Below, in pieces: positions 19,512 to 28,799 of a DNA stretch of 64,000 bases (the first letter of the stretch is position 1; each line of letters begins with the position of its first letter). A program made the translations under genes and the position numbers. Source of the stretch: Sphingobium lactosutens. Lineage in GTDB: Bacteria; Pseudomonadota; Alphaproteobacteria; Sphingomonadales; Sphingomonadaceae. The stretch is taken from the NCBI RefSeq assembly GCF_013393185.1, contig NZ_QJQX01000042.1:1-64000 (forward strand). The letters run 5' to 3'. The notes under the pieces were generated by a model. That model searched no databases. It was not told the DNA's origin and saw only the letters and a list, made by a program, of their open reading frames with translations.

Positions 19512-19526
19512 GTCAGATAATTTGAT
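19512..19526. promoter_or_regulatory. putative MarR operator, site 3
   Basis: GTCAGATAATTTGAT differs from site 1 at two positions and lies 27 bp upstream of the MFS permease start. Confidence 0.45.
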
Positions 19527-19553
19527 AAACAAGGTGAAAGTAGGGGCGGGCGG

Positions 19554-20894
19554 ATGCACGGCATGACAGAACAGCAGGGCGGCAGCAGGGGCCAAAAGCG
19601 GGAAGGGACCCGCTACGCCTATTATGTCGTGCTTGTCCTGACCCTCGCCTATATGCTGTCCTTCATGGACCGGGTGCTGGTCAGCTTGATGATCGACCCC
19701 ATCCGCGCCGACCTTCAACTCGGCGACACCCAGATCGGCCTGCTGGTCGGTTTCGGCTTCGTATTGCTATACTCGGTCATGGGAATCCCCTTTGGCGCCT
19801 GGGCGGATCGCGGCAATCGGCGCAATCTGATCCTGCTGGGCCTCGTCGGCTGGAGCCTCGCGACCGCGCTCTGCGGTTTCGCCGGCGGCTTCATGACCCT
19901 GCTCGCCGCCCGGGCTTTCGTCGGCATCGGGGAGGCGACGTTGTCGCCTGCCGCCTATTCGACCATCGCGGATCGTTTTGACCCCTCGCGTCTGGGCTTT
20001 GCCATCAGCCTCTATGCCATGGGCGTGTCGCTGGGTGGCGGCGTCGCGATGATGTTCGGCGGCTATCTGGTCGGCTGGACGCAGCATGTCGCTCTCGCTC
20101 TGCCTGGCGGCTTCGTGCTGGGCGGGTGGCGCATGGCGTTCGTCGCTGTGGGATTGCTCGGCGTGCCGCTCGCGCTGCTGATGCTGGCCACCATGCGGGA
20201 GGCGCCACGCCAGACCGTCGCCGCCAGCACGCCGCCGATCCGCGCCCTGTTCGCCTTGATGCGCCAACGCAAAGCGGCCTTTCTCGGCGTGATCGGTGGC
20301 TATTCGGCGATGGTGGTCGCGGCCTATGGCGCCCTGCTCTGGGGACCGGCCCATTTCGCCCGTGCCCATGGCATGGCGCCGGCGGAGATCGGCCTGCAAT
20401 TCGGTCTCATCACCGGGGTGCTTGGTTCTGGCGGACTGCTGGCGGCTGGCCTGGTCTCCGATCGGCTGGCGCGCCGCGGTGTGGCGAATGCGCCGGTGCG
20501 TGTCGTGATGGCGTCGATCGTCATCCAGCTCCCGCTGCTGATCGCCGCCTTTCTGGTACAGGACCGGACCCTGGCATTGACCCTCATGGCGCTGGCCATG
20601 ACCGCAACCTCGATGATCGGAGGCTTGCAGGCGGCGACGCTGCAGTTGCTGGTCCCCGCCAATATGCGCGGGCGCCTGACCGCCATCTACCTGCTGTTCG
20701 TCAATCTTGCGGGCATGGGGCTTGGACCGCTGCTGATCGGTGCCCTCAGCGAGCATCTCTACGGTGGCGCGAGCGGTCTCGGCAAAGCGCTGGCGACGGT
20801 CAGCGGCGTTGCGTTGACGCTGGCTTTCCTCGCGCTGGTCGCCACGCGCAAGGCGATCCTGGCGGCCATCCGCGCCCAGCAGGACGGGATCTGA
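19554..20894 (+). CDS. major facilitator superfamily transporter
   Basis: 446 aa with about twelve hydrophobic segments. The first helix is YYVVLVLTLAYMLSFMDRVLVSLM, the loop 2-3 MFS motif appears as GIPFGAWADRGNRRN, and a long central loop (TMREAPRQTVAASTPP) separates the halves. The N-terminal style (Y-x-Y-Y-V-V-L-x-L) is that of the spinster-like/hexuronate group common in sphingomonad catabolic islands. It probably moves the substrate across the inner membrane after uptake by the TonB receptor. AGGGG lies 7 nt before the ATG. The stop TGA directly abuts the stop of the convergent hydratase gene. Confidence 0.9.
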   Translation: MHGMTEQQGGSRGQKREGTRYAYYVVLVLTLAYMLSFMDRVLVSLMIDPIRADLQLGDTQIGLLVGFGFVLLYSVMGIPFGAWADRGNRRNLILLGLVGWSLATALCGFAGGFMTLLAARAFVGIGEATLSPAAYSTIADRFDPSRLGFAISLYAMGVSLGGGVAMMFGGYLVGWTQHVALALPGGFVLGGWRMAFVAVGLLGVPLALLMLATMREAPRQTVAASTPPIRALFALMRQRKAAFLGVIGGYSAMVVAAYGALLWGPAHFARAHGMAPAEIGLQFGLITGVLGSGGLLAAGLVSDRLARRGVANAPVRVVMASIVIQLPLLIAAFLVQDRTLALTLMALAMTATSMIGGLQAATLQLLVPANMRGRLTAIYLLFVNLAGMGLGPLLIGALSEHLYGGASGLGKALATVSGVALTLAFLALVATRKAILAAIRAQQDGI

Positions 20895-21656
20895 TCAGCG
20901 CCCCACGAACCGGGGTGCGCGCCGTTCCCTGAAGGCGGTTGCGCCCTCCCGGAAATCGCTGGTCAGGCCAGCGGCATATTGGGCGGTGCGTTCCGCTGTC
21001 AGTGCATCCTCGAAGGACAACTCCAGCGCCTGACGCGCCAGTCTGCGGATCATCCCGAAGGCGCGGGTAGGGCCGGTCGCGAAGCGATCAAGCAGCGCCA
21101 GCGCCTCCTCTTCCAGCCGGTCGTCGTCGATGACCTGCGTGACCAGCCCCCATTCCACAGCTTGCTCGGCACTGATCCGCTTGCCCAGCATCATCGCCGC
21201 CATCGCCCGGTGCCAGCCCAGCGTGCGCGGCAACAGCCAGCTTGTCCCGGCGTCGCAGACCAGACCCACCTGCGCAAAGCTGAAACCCAACCATGCCGAT
21301 CGACCGGCAAACACGATGTCTCCCGCCAGCGCCAATGCCGCTCCCGCCCCAATCGCCGGCCCGTTGAGGGCGACGATCAGCGGGATGTCCAACCCGGCCA
21401 ATCTGCGCATCAACGGATTGATCGTCTCTTCCAATATGGCACCGGCATCTTCGGGAAGCGGGTCCGACAATTGCCCCCCGCTGCAAAAGGCTCGTCCGGC
21501 GCCAGTGAGCAAAATGGCTCGTGCGCCGCTAGCAACCGCATCGTCAAATGCAGCGACCAGATCTTGTGCCATGGTGCAGGATAATGCGTTGGCGCATTCC
21601 GGCTGATCCAAGGTGATGATGACGCTCCCCCCGCGCCTGGTTTGCTCAATAGCCAT
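20895..21656 (-). CDS. enoyl-CoA hydratase/isomerase family protein
   Basis: 253 aa crotonase. GAGRAFCSGGQL and PLIVALNGPAIGAGAALALAGDIVFAG give the two oxyanion-hole regions, and ARSAWLGFSFAQVGLVCDAGTSWLLPRTLG carries the usual active-site segment. The position of the catalytic Glu in hydratases (the second Glu in GLPE-type segments) reads FAQVG/CDAG, so an isomerase or another crotonase reaction is possible. I use the ATG at 21656 (MAIEQTRRGGSVIITL); longer starts at 21674 and 21710 add atypical residues. A palindrome of the island type lies about 67 bp upstream. Confidence 0.85.
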   Translation of the reverse strand: MAIEQTRRGGSVIITLDQPECANALSCTMAQDLVAAFDDAVASGARAILLTGAGRAFCSGGQLSDPLPEDAGAILEETINPLMRRLAGLDIPLIVALNGPAIGAGAALALAGDIVFAGRSAWLGFSFAQVGLVCDAGTSWLLPRTLGWHRAMAAMMLGKRISAEQAVEWGLVTQVIDDDRLEEEALALLDRFATGPTRAFGMIRRLARQALELSFEDALTAERTAQYAAGLTSDFREGATAFRERRAPRFVGR

Positions 21657-21722
21657 TTGGAGTGCCGACCTCATATACGCGCCGCGATGCGCTCCAGCTA
21701 AATGTGCCAAGCGCCTAATGAT

Positions 21723-21737
21723 GTCAAATTGATTGAC
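21723..21737. promoter_or_regulatory. putative MarR operator, site 4
   Basis: GTCAAATTGATTGAC keeps the GTCA and TGAC ends and the 15-bp length of site 1, upstream of the crotonase gene and downstream of the divergent unit's last gene. Confidence 0.45.
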
Positions 21738-21772
21738 GAAAATTTTCGAATTTATCTATTGGGCGATATAGC

Positions 21773-23278
21773 TCACCGGCTCACGGTTGCTTGCTGTTCG
21801 ACATTTTTTAGGATTTTCGGCGTTGTGTCTGTCGATCTCAGATCTAGTGCACGAAACTGTGCGGTCAGCCGATCAGGCTGGATCTCGATGCGGACGTAGC
21901 CGCTGTGGTTTACGTCGCTGAAGCGGATATGAGGATTGTTGGCGCGAACATCGCCGAAGCGCCCTGCTGGCGGCGATTGGGCGGCCAGTGCGGAAGTGAC
22001 GATTTCGGTCGCCACCAGCGGTTTGCCCTCCGCCTGATGCAGGTCGTTCAGCCAGAAACTATGGACGTCGCCGCTCAGGACATAGGGATTGCGGACATTG
22101 GGCCGCGCCAGTTGTTCCAGCAGCCGTGCACGCCCGGCGGCATAGCCGTCCCACTGGTCACTATAGACGGCTTCGCCCGTGCCATCGAGGGCAAGCGATG
22201 CGAAGAACACGCCCTGCGCGAGCAGGGTCCAGGGCCGCCGCTCCGCGGCCAGACGCTGCGCCAGCCAAGCTTCCTGTGCTTGTCCCAACATGGTCCTGTC
22301 GGAACGCCATCGCTCGGTACAATGGTCTAGCCGGATATTGCGCGCCACCGAGGGTGCAGCGCAGGGCGGGCCGGAGCGGAATTGGCGGGTGTCGAGCATC
22401 GAGAGGGACACCAGTTCGCCCCAATCGACTCCACGATAGAGGCGCGGGGTCGCCATCAAACGCCACAGGCTGGGCCGGATCGGCATATGTTCGAAATAGG
22501 CCTGATAGGCGGCCGCCCGCCGCGCGGCGAAGATGTCGGGGGACAGCCCTTCCCGATTAGCGAGCGCGGCATAATCGTTCAGCACCTCATGATCGTCCCA
22601 TGTCACCAGCCAGGGTACGCGTCGATGCGCCTCCTGCAGGTCCGGGTCGGTGCGATAAAGGGCGTAGCGCGCGCGATAGCCGGCCAGGTCGCGCGGTTCG
22701 GGCGCGCCGAAATCGCGGACCTTGGGCTGGTCGGGATAGGATTGTTCGTAGATATAGTCGCCCACTTGCACGATCAGATCGGGATCGCCCGCCAGCATGT
22801 CGCGATAGGCGCTGAACCAGCCCAGTTCCCAATGCTGGCAGGATGTGAGCGCCAGTCGCAGGCGCTCGGCTCGGTCTGGCACGGTCGCGGTGCGTCCGAC
22901 TGGGCTGGTCGCGCCCAGCGCATGGAAGCGATAATGATAGGGCCGTCCCGGCCGCAGCCCCGCCAGTTCGAGATGGACGCTGTGCGCTGCCTCGGGATAG
23001 GCACGCGTTTCGCCGGCGTGGACGAGGTGGCGAAAAGCTTCATCCTCGGCGACCTCGTAGCGCACCGGGATTGCCCCGGCCCGAAGCGGTTGCGCGCCGG
23101 CTCCTACCAGGCGCGTCCACAGTATGAAGCCGTCGCGGGAGGGATCGCCGCTCGCCACACCGAGCGCAAAGGGATCGGCCTGCGGGGTGAAGGGCGCTGC
23201 CAGCACGGTAAGCGGGCGGGTGCCAAGCGCGGCCATGGCGCCAAGCACGGCGCGGCGATGCCAGGGGAATTGCTGCAT
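21773..23278 (-). CDS. PhoD-type alkaline phosphatase / phosphodiesterase
   Basis: 501 aa. The N-terminus has a twin-arginine signal (HRRAVLGAMAALGTRPLTVLAAP), as expected for Tat export. The PhoD N-domain follows (DPFALGVASGDPSRDGFILWTRL), then the metallophosphoesterase part with VQVGDYIYEQSYP, WDDHEVLNDYA and the C-terminal VLSGDVHSFWLNDL. These enzymes hydrolyse phosphomono- and diesters outside the cytoplasm with Fe/Ca ions. It is divergent from the ECF sigma gene. The location next to the catabolic island is probably coincidental and part of the sigma/receptor unit's phosphate or metal function, but no direct link can be seen. Confidence 0.9.
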   Translation of the reverse strand: MQQFPWHRRAVLGAMAALGTRPLTVLAAPFTPQADPFALGVASGDPSRDGFILWTRLVGAGAQPLRAGAIPVRYEVAEDEAFRHLVHAGETRAYPEAAHSVHLELAGLRPGRPYHYRFHALGATSPVGRTATVPDRAERLRLALTSCQHWELGWFSAYRDMLAGDPDLIVQVGDYIYEQSYPDQPKVRDFGAPEPRDLAGYRARYALYRTDPDLQEAHRRVPWLVTWDDHEVLNDYAALANREGLSPDIFAARRAAAYQAYFEHMPIRPSLWRLMATPRLYRGVDWGELVSLSMLDTRQFRSGPPCAAPSVARNIRLDHCTERWRSDRTMLGQAQEAWLAQRLAAERRPWTLLAQGVFFASLALDGTGEAVYSDQWDGYAAGRARLLEQLARPNVRNPYVLSGDVHSFWLNDLHQAEGKPLVATEIVTSALAAQSPPAGRFGDVRANNPHIRFSDVNHSGYVRIEIQPDRLTAQFRALDLRSTDTTPKILKNVEQQATVSR

Positions 23279-23402
23279 TGCGCGGCCCTATCGGCGGCGT
23301 TTGACAGTAATGCGACAGCATCCGCGAATGAAAGACGTCAATGTCCCGATTTTGTCATCTGCGCTGGCTAACCGCCCCGCTCAGCCGAGGGGGGACGCTG
23401 AC

Positions 23403-23978
23403 GTGACCTGGTTGAGGGATGTAGACCGCTGGTTCATTGACGAGATATTGCCGCACAGGGTTGCGTTCCGGCGGCAGGCGGCACGGCTGGTCCCGAGGGT
23501 CGAGGCGGAGGACCTGGTGCAGGAGGCCTATGCCCGGGCGATCAATGCGTCGCACCATCGCGAAATCGTCAATCCGCGCAGCTTCGTCCTCACCATTATC
23601 CGTAACCTGGCGCATGAACGCCATCGCCGCGCCACGGTCGTGCGGTTCGAGCATCTGGCCGACATGGAGGCGATGGAGATTGTCGACAGTGCGCCCGACC
23701 AGTTCGCCGTCCTTTCCGGCAATCTGGAGCTGGCGCGGCTGATTGCGCTGATGGAAAAATTGCCGCCCCAGCCGCGCGCGGTGGTGAAGATGCGGCGGAT
23801 CGAAGGATTATTGCCCGGCGAGATAGCGGTGCGGATGGGCTTGTCGGTCTCTACCGTAGAGAAGCATCTTGCCAAAGGGCTGGCGATTCTTGCCTATGCG
23901 ATGCAGGAAGCGCCACCGCAGGAAGAAGGAGCCCAGATCGCGCGCTTATGGCAACGCCACCGACTACAGAAAAAATGA
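23403..23978 (+). CDS. ECF sigma factor, FecI-like
   Basis: 191 aa. Region 2 is RVEAEDLVQEAYARAINASHHREIVNPRSFVLTIIRNLAHERHRR and region 4 is LPPQPRAVVKMRRIEGLLPGEIAVRMGLSVSTVEKHLAKGL, the FecI subgroup. I select the GTG at 23403 (TWLRDVDRWFIDEILPH after Met) because AGGGGGGA lies 7 nt upstream and the length then fits the group; an ATG at 23328 with no clear ribosome site would add 25 residues. The 3' end overlaps the FecR gene by 31 bp. It should direct transcription of the STN-domain TonB receptor encoded two genes later, released by the FecR homologue when substrate binds. Confidence 0.88.
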   Translation: MTWLRDVDRWFIDEILPHRVAFRRQAARLVPRVEAEDLVQEAYARAINASHHREIVNPRSFVLTIIRNLAHERHRRATVVRFEHLADMEAMEIVDSAPDQFAVLSGNLELARLIALMEKLPPQPRAVVKMRRIEGLLPGEIAVRMGLSVSTVEKHLAKGLAILAYAMQEAPPQEEGAQIARLWQRHRLQKK

Positions 23979-24874
23979 TGGAGGAAGCCGCCGGCTGGCT
24001 GGCGGCGCTCGACGCCGGTTCGGTTACACGGCAAGCGTTCGAGCAATGGCGCATGGCCGATCCCCGGCATGCGGTCGCCTTTGCCCAGGTCGCTGATGCC
24101 TTCGAGCAGGTGGAACGTCTGCGCGCGGTAGAGCAGCGCGCGGCTGAACCTGTGTCTCCGCCGATCAACCGCCGCCGGATGCTGCGCGCGGGCGTGATGG
24201 CCGGTAGCGCATCGGTCGCCGGCGCGCTGCTGGCGGTGCGGGCCACTGCGCGCGAACATGCCGAAACGGCGGTGGGCGAGCGGCGTGCGCTGGTGCTGGA
24301 TGACGGCACCCGGATCGAACTCAACACTGGCACGCGGATCAGCTGGCGGACCGACAAGGGCCACAGCCGCATCTGGCTGGAGCGGGGCGAGATCGGCCTT
24401 ACGGTGCCGGCCGCGCTGCGCGGCAAGCTGGAGCTGGAGGCAGGGGACGCACGATTCCAACTCGGTGCTGGCAGCTTCAATGCACGGCAGCAGCCTGAAT
24501 CCTTCGACTTTCTCGTGCTGGACGGCGCGGCCGACAGTGTGCGGGGCGGTCGACTGGCAGCTGGGACAATCGCGCGAGTGATCGGCCAGAATGTCGCCGT
24601 CCGTCCGGCCGATCCGGTAACGCTCGACCGTGCGCGCAGCTGGAAGGACGGGCAGCTGGTGTTCGAAGGTGAGAGTCTCGACTTCGTCGTCGCCGAATTC
24701 AACCGCTATCTCGACCCCAGAATCGTCATCGCCGATCCGGCGCTGTCGCGCATCCGGCTGGGGGGGCGTTTTACGACTACCAACCCCAATGATCTGCTGA
24801 CTGCCCTGCATGCGTCCTTCGGCATCCGATCGCAGCGCAGCGCAAATGGCGCCATTACCCTTACAGCAGGCTGA
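23948..24874 (+). CDS. FecR-family anti-sigma/sigma regulator
   Basis: 308 aa. The cytoplasmic FecR N-domain (MEEAAGWLAALDAGSVTRQAFEQWRMADPRHAVAFAQVADAFEQV) is followed by one membrane segment near RRMLRAGVMAGSASVAGALLAV and a periplasmic FecR domain (LDDGTRIELNTGTRISW), ending in the STN-interacting C-terminal part (FNRYLDPRIVIADPALSRIRLGGRFTTTNPNDLLTAL). It senses the signalling domain of the partner receptor and controls the sigma factor. It overlaps the sigma gene and precedes the STN receptor by 84 bp, the standard FecIRA order. Confidence 0.92.
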   Translation: MATPPTTEKMMEEAAGWLAALDAGSVTRQAFEQWRMADPRHAVAFAQVADAFEQVERLRAVEQRAAEPVSPPINRRRMLRAGVMAGSASVAGALLAVRATAREHAETAVGERRALVLDDGTRIELNTGTRISWRTDKGHSRIWLERGEIGLTVPAALRGKLELEAGDARFQLGAGSFNARQQPESFDFLVLDGAADSVRGGRLAAGTIARVIGQNVAVRPADPVTLDRARSWKDGQLVFEGESLDFVVAEFNRYLDPRIVIADPALSRIRLGGRFTTTNPNDLLTALHASFGIRSQRSANGAITLTAG

Positions 24875-24958
24875 TTAAATTTTTTTGCGGGTGCGATGGC
24901 GGTGGCATGCCGCCCACTCATCCCATCCTCCGAGAGACGCTTCCATCGGAGGGCAATA

Positions 24959-27443
24959 ATGAGTTTTCATTCGGTCGCACTACCCCTGATCCTCGCCGCG
25001 GCACCCGCTAGCGCGACGAGCGATCGCGCAATCGCATTCGACATTCCGGCGCAGAATATGGCGACGTCGTTGAATGAATTTGGTCGTCAGGCCGGCGTGC
25101 AGATGGTCTTCCCCTATGACGCCATCGCCGGTCGTCGCTCGATCGCGCTCAAGGGCCGTTTTCCCCGCGCCGAGGCGCTGCGCCGGCTGATCGCCGGGCG
25201 CGGCATGGCCATTTCCTATGAGGGCGCAACGATGATTTCGCTCGCCGTCGCCAAGGCGCCGACCGAACTGTCGGCGGCCGAAGCGGGCACGGGCGTCGCA
25301 GGCGGGGGTGATATCATCGTCACCGCGCAGAAGCGGGTCGAAGACCTGTCGAAAGTGCCGCAGGCGATCACCGTCGTGTCTGGGGAGGAGGCATCGGAAC
25401 GCAAGATCACCGATTTCGCCAGTCTGGTCGACGAAGTGCCCGGCCTGTCCATCAACTACAGCACCGGCGGCGAAAGCTATGGCCTGCTGACCATTCGCGG
25501 CATCGGCGGCGCGGATGATTACAAGCCCAATGGCAGCCCCTCGGTCGCGCTGCATGTCGACGGCGTCTACCAAAGCTCCAACGCCTATCTCGGTATGCCG
25601 CTGTTCGATCTGGAACGGATCGAGGTGCTCCGCGGGCCGCAGGGTACCCTCTACGGCCGCAACACCACGGCCGGCGTCGTTAATGCGATCACGCGCGGCG
25701 GCGGCGACACATTCGACGGCTATGCCGATGTGCGCTACGGCAGCTATGACAGCTTGCGCGCCGAAGCGGCGATCGGCGGTCCGGTCAGCGACAATATGCG
25801 CGTGCGGCTGGCGGTGATGACCGACCAGGGGGGGCGGTTACATGAACGGCAAGGGGGCGGGCGATCTGGCCGGTGCGCAACTCAGCGTCGGCGGCGTGGT
25901 CCAGAGCCAGGTGCCCGCCATCAACGACCCCGGTCCGCGCAAGGGCTTTGGCGACAAGGATCTGTTCGCGGCGCGCGGTACAGTCGATATCGATTTTGGG
26001 CCGGACACCAGCTTGACGCTGAAGGCCTTTGCCAGCCGCGACCGTGGCGATGCCCGTCAATATGACCGCATCAGCGCTGCGAACGACAGCAGCGTCCTCA
26101 ACGCGGGCGAAGATGATGATCCCTACAGCTTCTATTCGCGCGCCTATTTTCAGCAGAAGATCGATATCAAGGGCGCGTCGGCCCAATTCTCGCACCTCTT
26201 GAACGACGCCACCCGCTTCGACATGGTGGCGGGCTGGCAGTCCAGCCAGCGTAACATCGGCGGGAATGGCGACGGCACGCCCTACCCCCAATATGAATAT
26301 CTGTTCGACGAGGATCTGAGCCAGGCTTCGCTCGAAATGCGCCTGCGCAACGAGCAGCAGGGCCGCTTCAACTGGCTGGTCGGCGGCTTCTACATGAGCG
26401 ACAAGATCGACTATCAGAGCCAATGGACCAGCTGGGCCGCGCGCACCATCTACCATAATATCCACAATCAGCGCCGTCGTAGCGCCGCCGTCTTCGGCCA
26501 GGCCGATTATGAACTGCTGCCCAAGGTCAAGCTGACGATGGGCCTGCGCTACACCAAGGACGACGTGGATTCGCAGGGCCGCAACATCGACGACAACCCC
26601 TGGGGCATCTCCAACTACGCCACCTTTTTCGCGACGACGCCCAATTTCCAGTGGGACAAGCAGTTCAAGGATGATGACGTGTCCGGCCGGGCGGCGGCGC
26701 AATGGTTCATCACCGATGACCTGAACGTCTTCGCCTCGGTCGCGCGCGGCTATCGGTCGGGCGGCTTCGACGGCACGTCGATCATGACGCTGGCCGAGAC
26801 CGAGCCGTTCCAGTCCGAGACGGTCTGGGCCTATGAAGCGGGCGTGCGTTACTATAGGGGACCGGTCCGCCTCTCGCTCGACGCCTTCGCCAATGATTTT
26901 GACAATCTGCAGGCAACGACGCGGCTCGACAATGACACCAATGGCCGCACCAATGTCGGCAAGGCCAAGACCCGTGGTTTTGAGGGTGCGCTGAACCTCA
27001 ACCTGCTGAACAGCGGCGGGCACAAGCTCGATTTCGATGCATCAGGCACCTATCTCTATTCGGAGATCACCGAGTTCAATTCCAACCGCATCGCCGATGT
27101 GACCGCCACCGTGGGCGATCCGCTGCCCGGCGCGCCCAAATGGACCGGCCGGGTCGGCCTCGTCCACAGCTACAGCTTCGGTGACGGCTGGGTGCTCAAG
27201 AGCCGTGCCAATATCTTCCATCATGGCAAGGAATCGAATCGCCTGAACGCGGTCGTCGGCAATATCTCGCCGGCCTACACGCTGCTCAACGCCCGGATCG
27301 AACTGGAATCGCCGCATGGCTGGTCGGTCTATGCGATGGGCCGCAACATCACTGACGAAGTCTATTTTCCCGAAATGAACGGCGCATCGCGCATGGTGGG
27401 CGCGCCGGCTACCTATGCCGTGGGCGTTCGCATGACCTTCTGA
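24959..27443 (+). pseudogene. STN-domain TonB-dependent receptor (FecA-like), frameshifted
   Basis: The frame starting at the ATG at 24959 (GGAGGG upstream) has a signal peptide, an STN signalling domain (FDIPAQNMATSLNEFGRQAGVQMVFPY onward), a plug (DIIVTAQKRVEDLSKVPQAITVV and ERIEVLRGPQGTLYGRNTTAG) and the first barrel strands, then runs out of frame after MTDQGG. The rest of the barrel continues in another frame from about 25842 (MNGKGAGDLAG) to the terminal ITDEVYFPEMNGASRMVGAPATYAVGVRMTF. The break coincides with a run of seven G (25828-25834). Removing one G gives a continuous DQGGGYMNGKG. Either the gene is inactive or phase-variable, or one base is a sequencing error; everything else looks intact at about 828 residues. 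Confidence 0.85.
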
Positions 27444-27768
27444 AAACCGGCCGAAAACGGATCCAGTATGCACGGGCCGCAGCCTTCGGGTCGTCCTGTG
27501 CGGCGCCATCTGCCAGTCCCCTGGTGGGTGGCGCCTTTTCGCTGCAGCATGTGGGTCGATGTATATCGACGCGAGCATCGGCTGGTGACAGTTGCGGATT
27601 AAGAGCAGCGAAGAGCCATCGCTCAACCGCATTCTGGATTCTCGGCGCGCGATGGAGGTTTTCAAACGCTGCCTGCGCCGCATTCCATAGCTGGAGCATG
27701 AGCATTGTTCCAAGAAGAGAGACAACAAATCCCCTCTGCCCGACGCCTATTGCAGAGTTGATCCGCCT
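27444..27768. other. 325-bp gap, no gene recognised
   Basis: The stretch lies between the convergent TonB receptor and the EthD gene. A minus-strand frame around 27410-27705 can be read (QLWNAAQAAFENLHRAPRIQ), but it matches no family I know, overlaps the receptor end and has no ribosome site. It may be decayed sequence, in line with the gene remnant nearby at 28501-28789. No clear terminator hairpin was found. Confidence 0.4.
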
Positions 27769-28500
27769 TCAGCTGGGATGGTGGAAATCGAACTGAGATG
27801 TGGGAATGATGTCGATGCGTGCGAAGTCGATAAAGCCCGCGCAGCTGTCCATCATCGCTGTCTGATTGGCGGCAAGCTTCTCCGCATCGCCTGCCGCGTC
27901 AAAGAAAGCGCTGGGGTCCGTCATGGCCTCGATCGCAAAGCATTCTTCCACAAAAGCGTCATAGGCGGGGGCATCGTCCGTCAGCGGCTTGACGATGAGG
28001 TTTTGGATATATTCGAAATTGGCCTGCGTTTCGATGGCCACACGTGTATGATGAGAATGCCAGTGGCCGATCGCCGCCTCACGCGTTATGTCGGGACGGA
28101 AGCTGATAAAACTCGCTTGGGCCCACCCGGCGTTACGTCCGGGGCGGGCCGATGCGGGACTGGCCGATGCGGGACTGGCCTCCGAGGCGATGATCGTTGA
28201 CTCACACACAAGCCACGCGGCGAAGCGCGCGCTATGAGAAGCCAGGGCCGCATCCACCGCTCCTCTGAAGCGTCGGTTGCTCGAAGGCATCCAGAACTGA
28301 GCTACCGCTGCCTGCTGCGGGGCTTGCCAACGCTGGGTGAGTTGTTCAGCTGTTGCCACCTTTTCATCGCGCACGTTGAGCCGGATATGCTGCGCTCCTC
28401 CTGCGTGTAGCGCCTGCGGCAGGCTGGCGAGGATGCGCGCGCCATAGGCTTCGCGATTTTCACCTTCAGGCGCCCACAGGGCGGCAATAACCTTCTCCAT
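27769..28500 (-). CDS. EthD-domain (dimeric alpha/beta barrel) protein
   Basis: 243 aa, apparently two EthD-type ferredoxin-like halves. The first half begins MEKVIAALWAPEGENREAYGARILASLPQAL and the second contains FISFRPDITREAAIGHWHSHHTRVAIETQANFEYIQNLIVKPL, with the His-rich H-W-x-x-H-H segment of EthD/strictosidine-like small enzymes. A five-residue tandem repeat (ASPAS) joins the halves. EthD proteins accompany many hydroxylase and ring-degradation gene sets, but their reactions are mostly unknown. On the 5' side lies a degenerated second copy, and then an SDR on the same strand, so the three once formed an operon. Confidence 0.75.
   Translation of the reverse strand: MEKVIAALWAPEGENREAYGARILASLPQALHAGGAQHIRLNVRDEKVATAEQLTQRWQAPQQAAVAQFWMPSSNRRFRGAVDAALASHSARFAAWLVCESTIIASEASPASASPASARPGRNAGWAQASFISFRPDITREAAIGHWHSHHTRVAIETQANFEYIQNLIVKPLTDDAPAYDAFVEECFAIEAMTDPSAFFDAAGDAEKLAANQTAMMDSCAGFIDFARIDIIPTSQFDFHHPS
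28151..28180 (-). repeat. 15-bp tandem repeat inside the EthD gene
   Basis: Two exact copies of GATGCGGGACTGGCC stand head to tail and in frame, giving a repeated ASPAS in the linker between the two EthD halves. The preceding bases look like a partial third copy. It is a likely spot for slipped-strand length variation without loss of frame. Confidence 0.8.
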
Positions 28501-28789
28501 TTTTACGCGCTCCGCTTTTTAGAAATTCGGGCTCCGCCCTGCAGCGGAATGGTTTTGCTGATCCTTGGTTGTCCGCCCGACACAGGCTGCCGGTAACGGC
28601 GGATTGGATTGAGTGCCTGGCCTGGCCGCGGCCCCCTGTACGCGATCCCGGCTGAGGAGGATGGTCAACATTGGCGATGATGGTCGATCCCGCTCCCAGC
28701 CATGTTGCAAACCGGCCGCTATGTGCCGCGGCGGACGGTAGCCAATATTGCACCACGGCTTTCGCCGTCGCAGATCAGCTTTTCCATAT
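28501..28789 (-). pseudogene. remnant of a second EthD-family gene
   Basis: On the minus strand an ATG at 28789 gives MEKLICDGESRG and stops after 22 codons. In a neighbouring frame the same DNA reads VVQYWLPSAAAHSGRFATWLGAGSTIIANVDHPP in two pieces, which lines up with AQFWMPSS...SHSARFAAWLVCESTIIASE in the intact EthD protein next door. The start and this middle piece survive, but about 60-70 residues between them and the second half are gone or scrambled. It is a decayed tandem duplicate. Confidence 0.65.
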
Positions 28790-28799
28790 CTCGCCTCGT

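Noticed and set aside
25828..25845. Programmed translational frameshifting at the G run
   Set aside because: A slippery signal with a downstream pseudoknot or internal Shine-Dalgarno is not evident, and receptors of this family are not known to need one; mutation, phase variation or error is simpler.
27409..27705. Minus-strand frame between the TonB receptor and the EthD gene
   Set aside because: It overlaps the receptor's end and has no recognisable motif; left as unexplained sequence.
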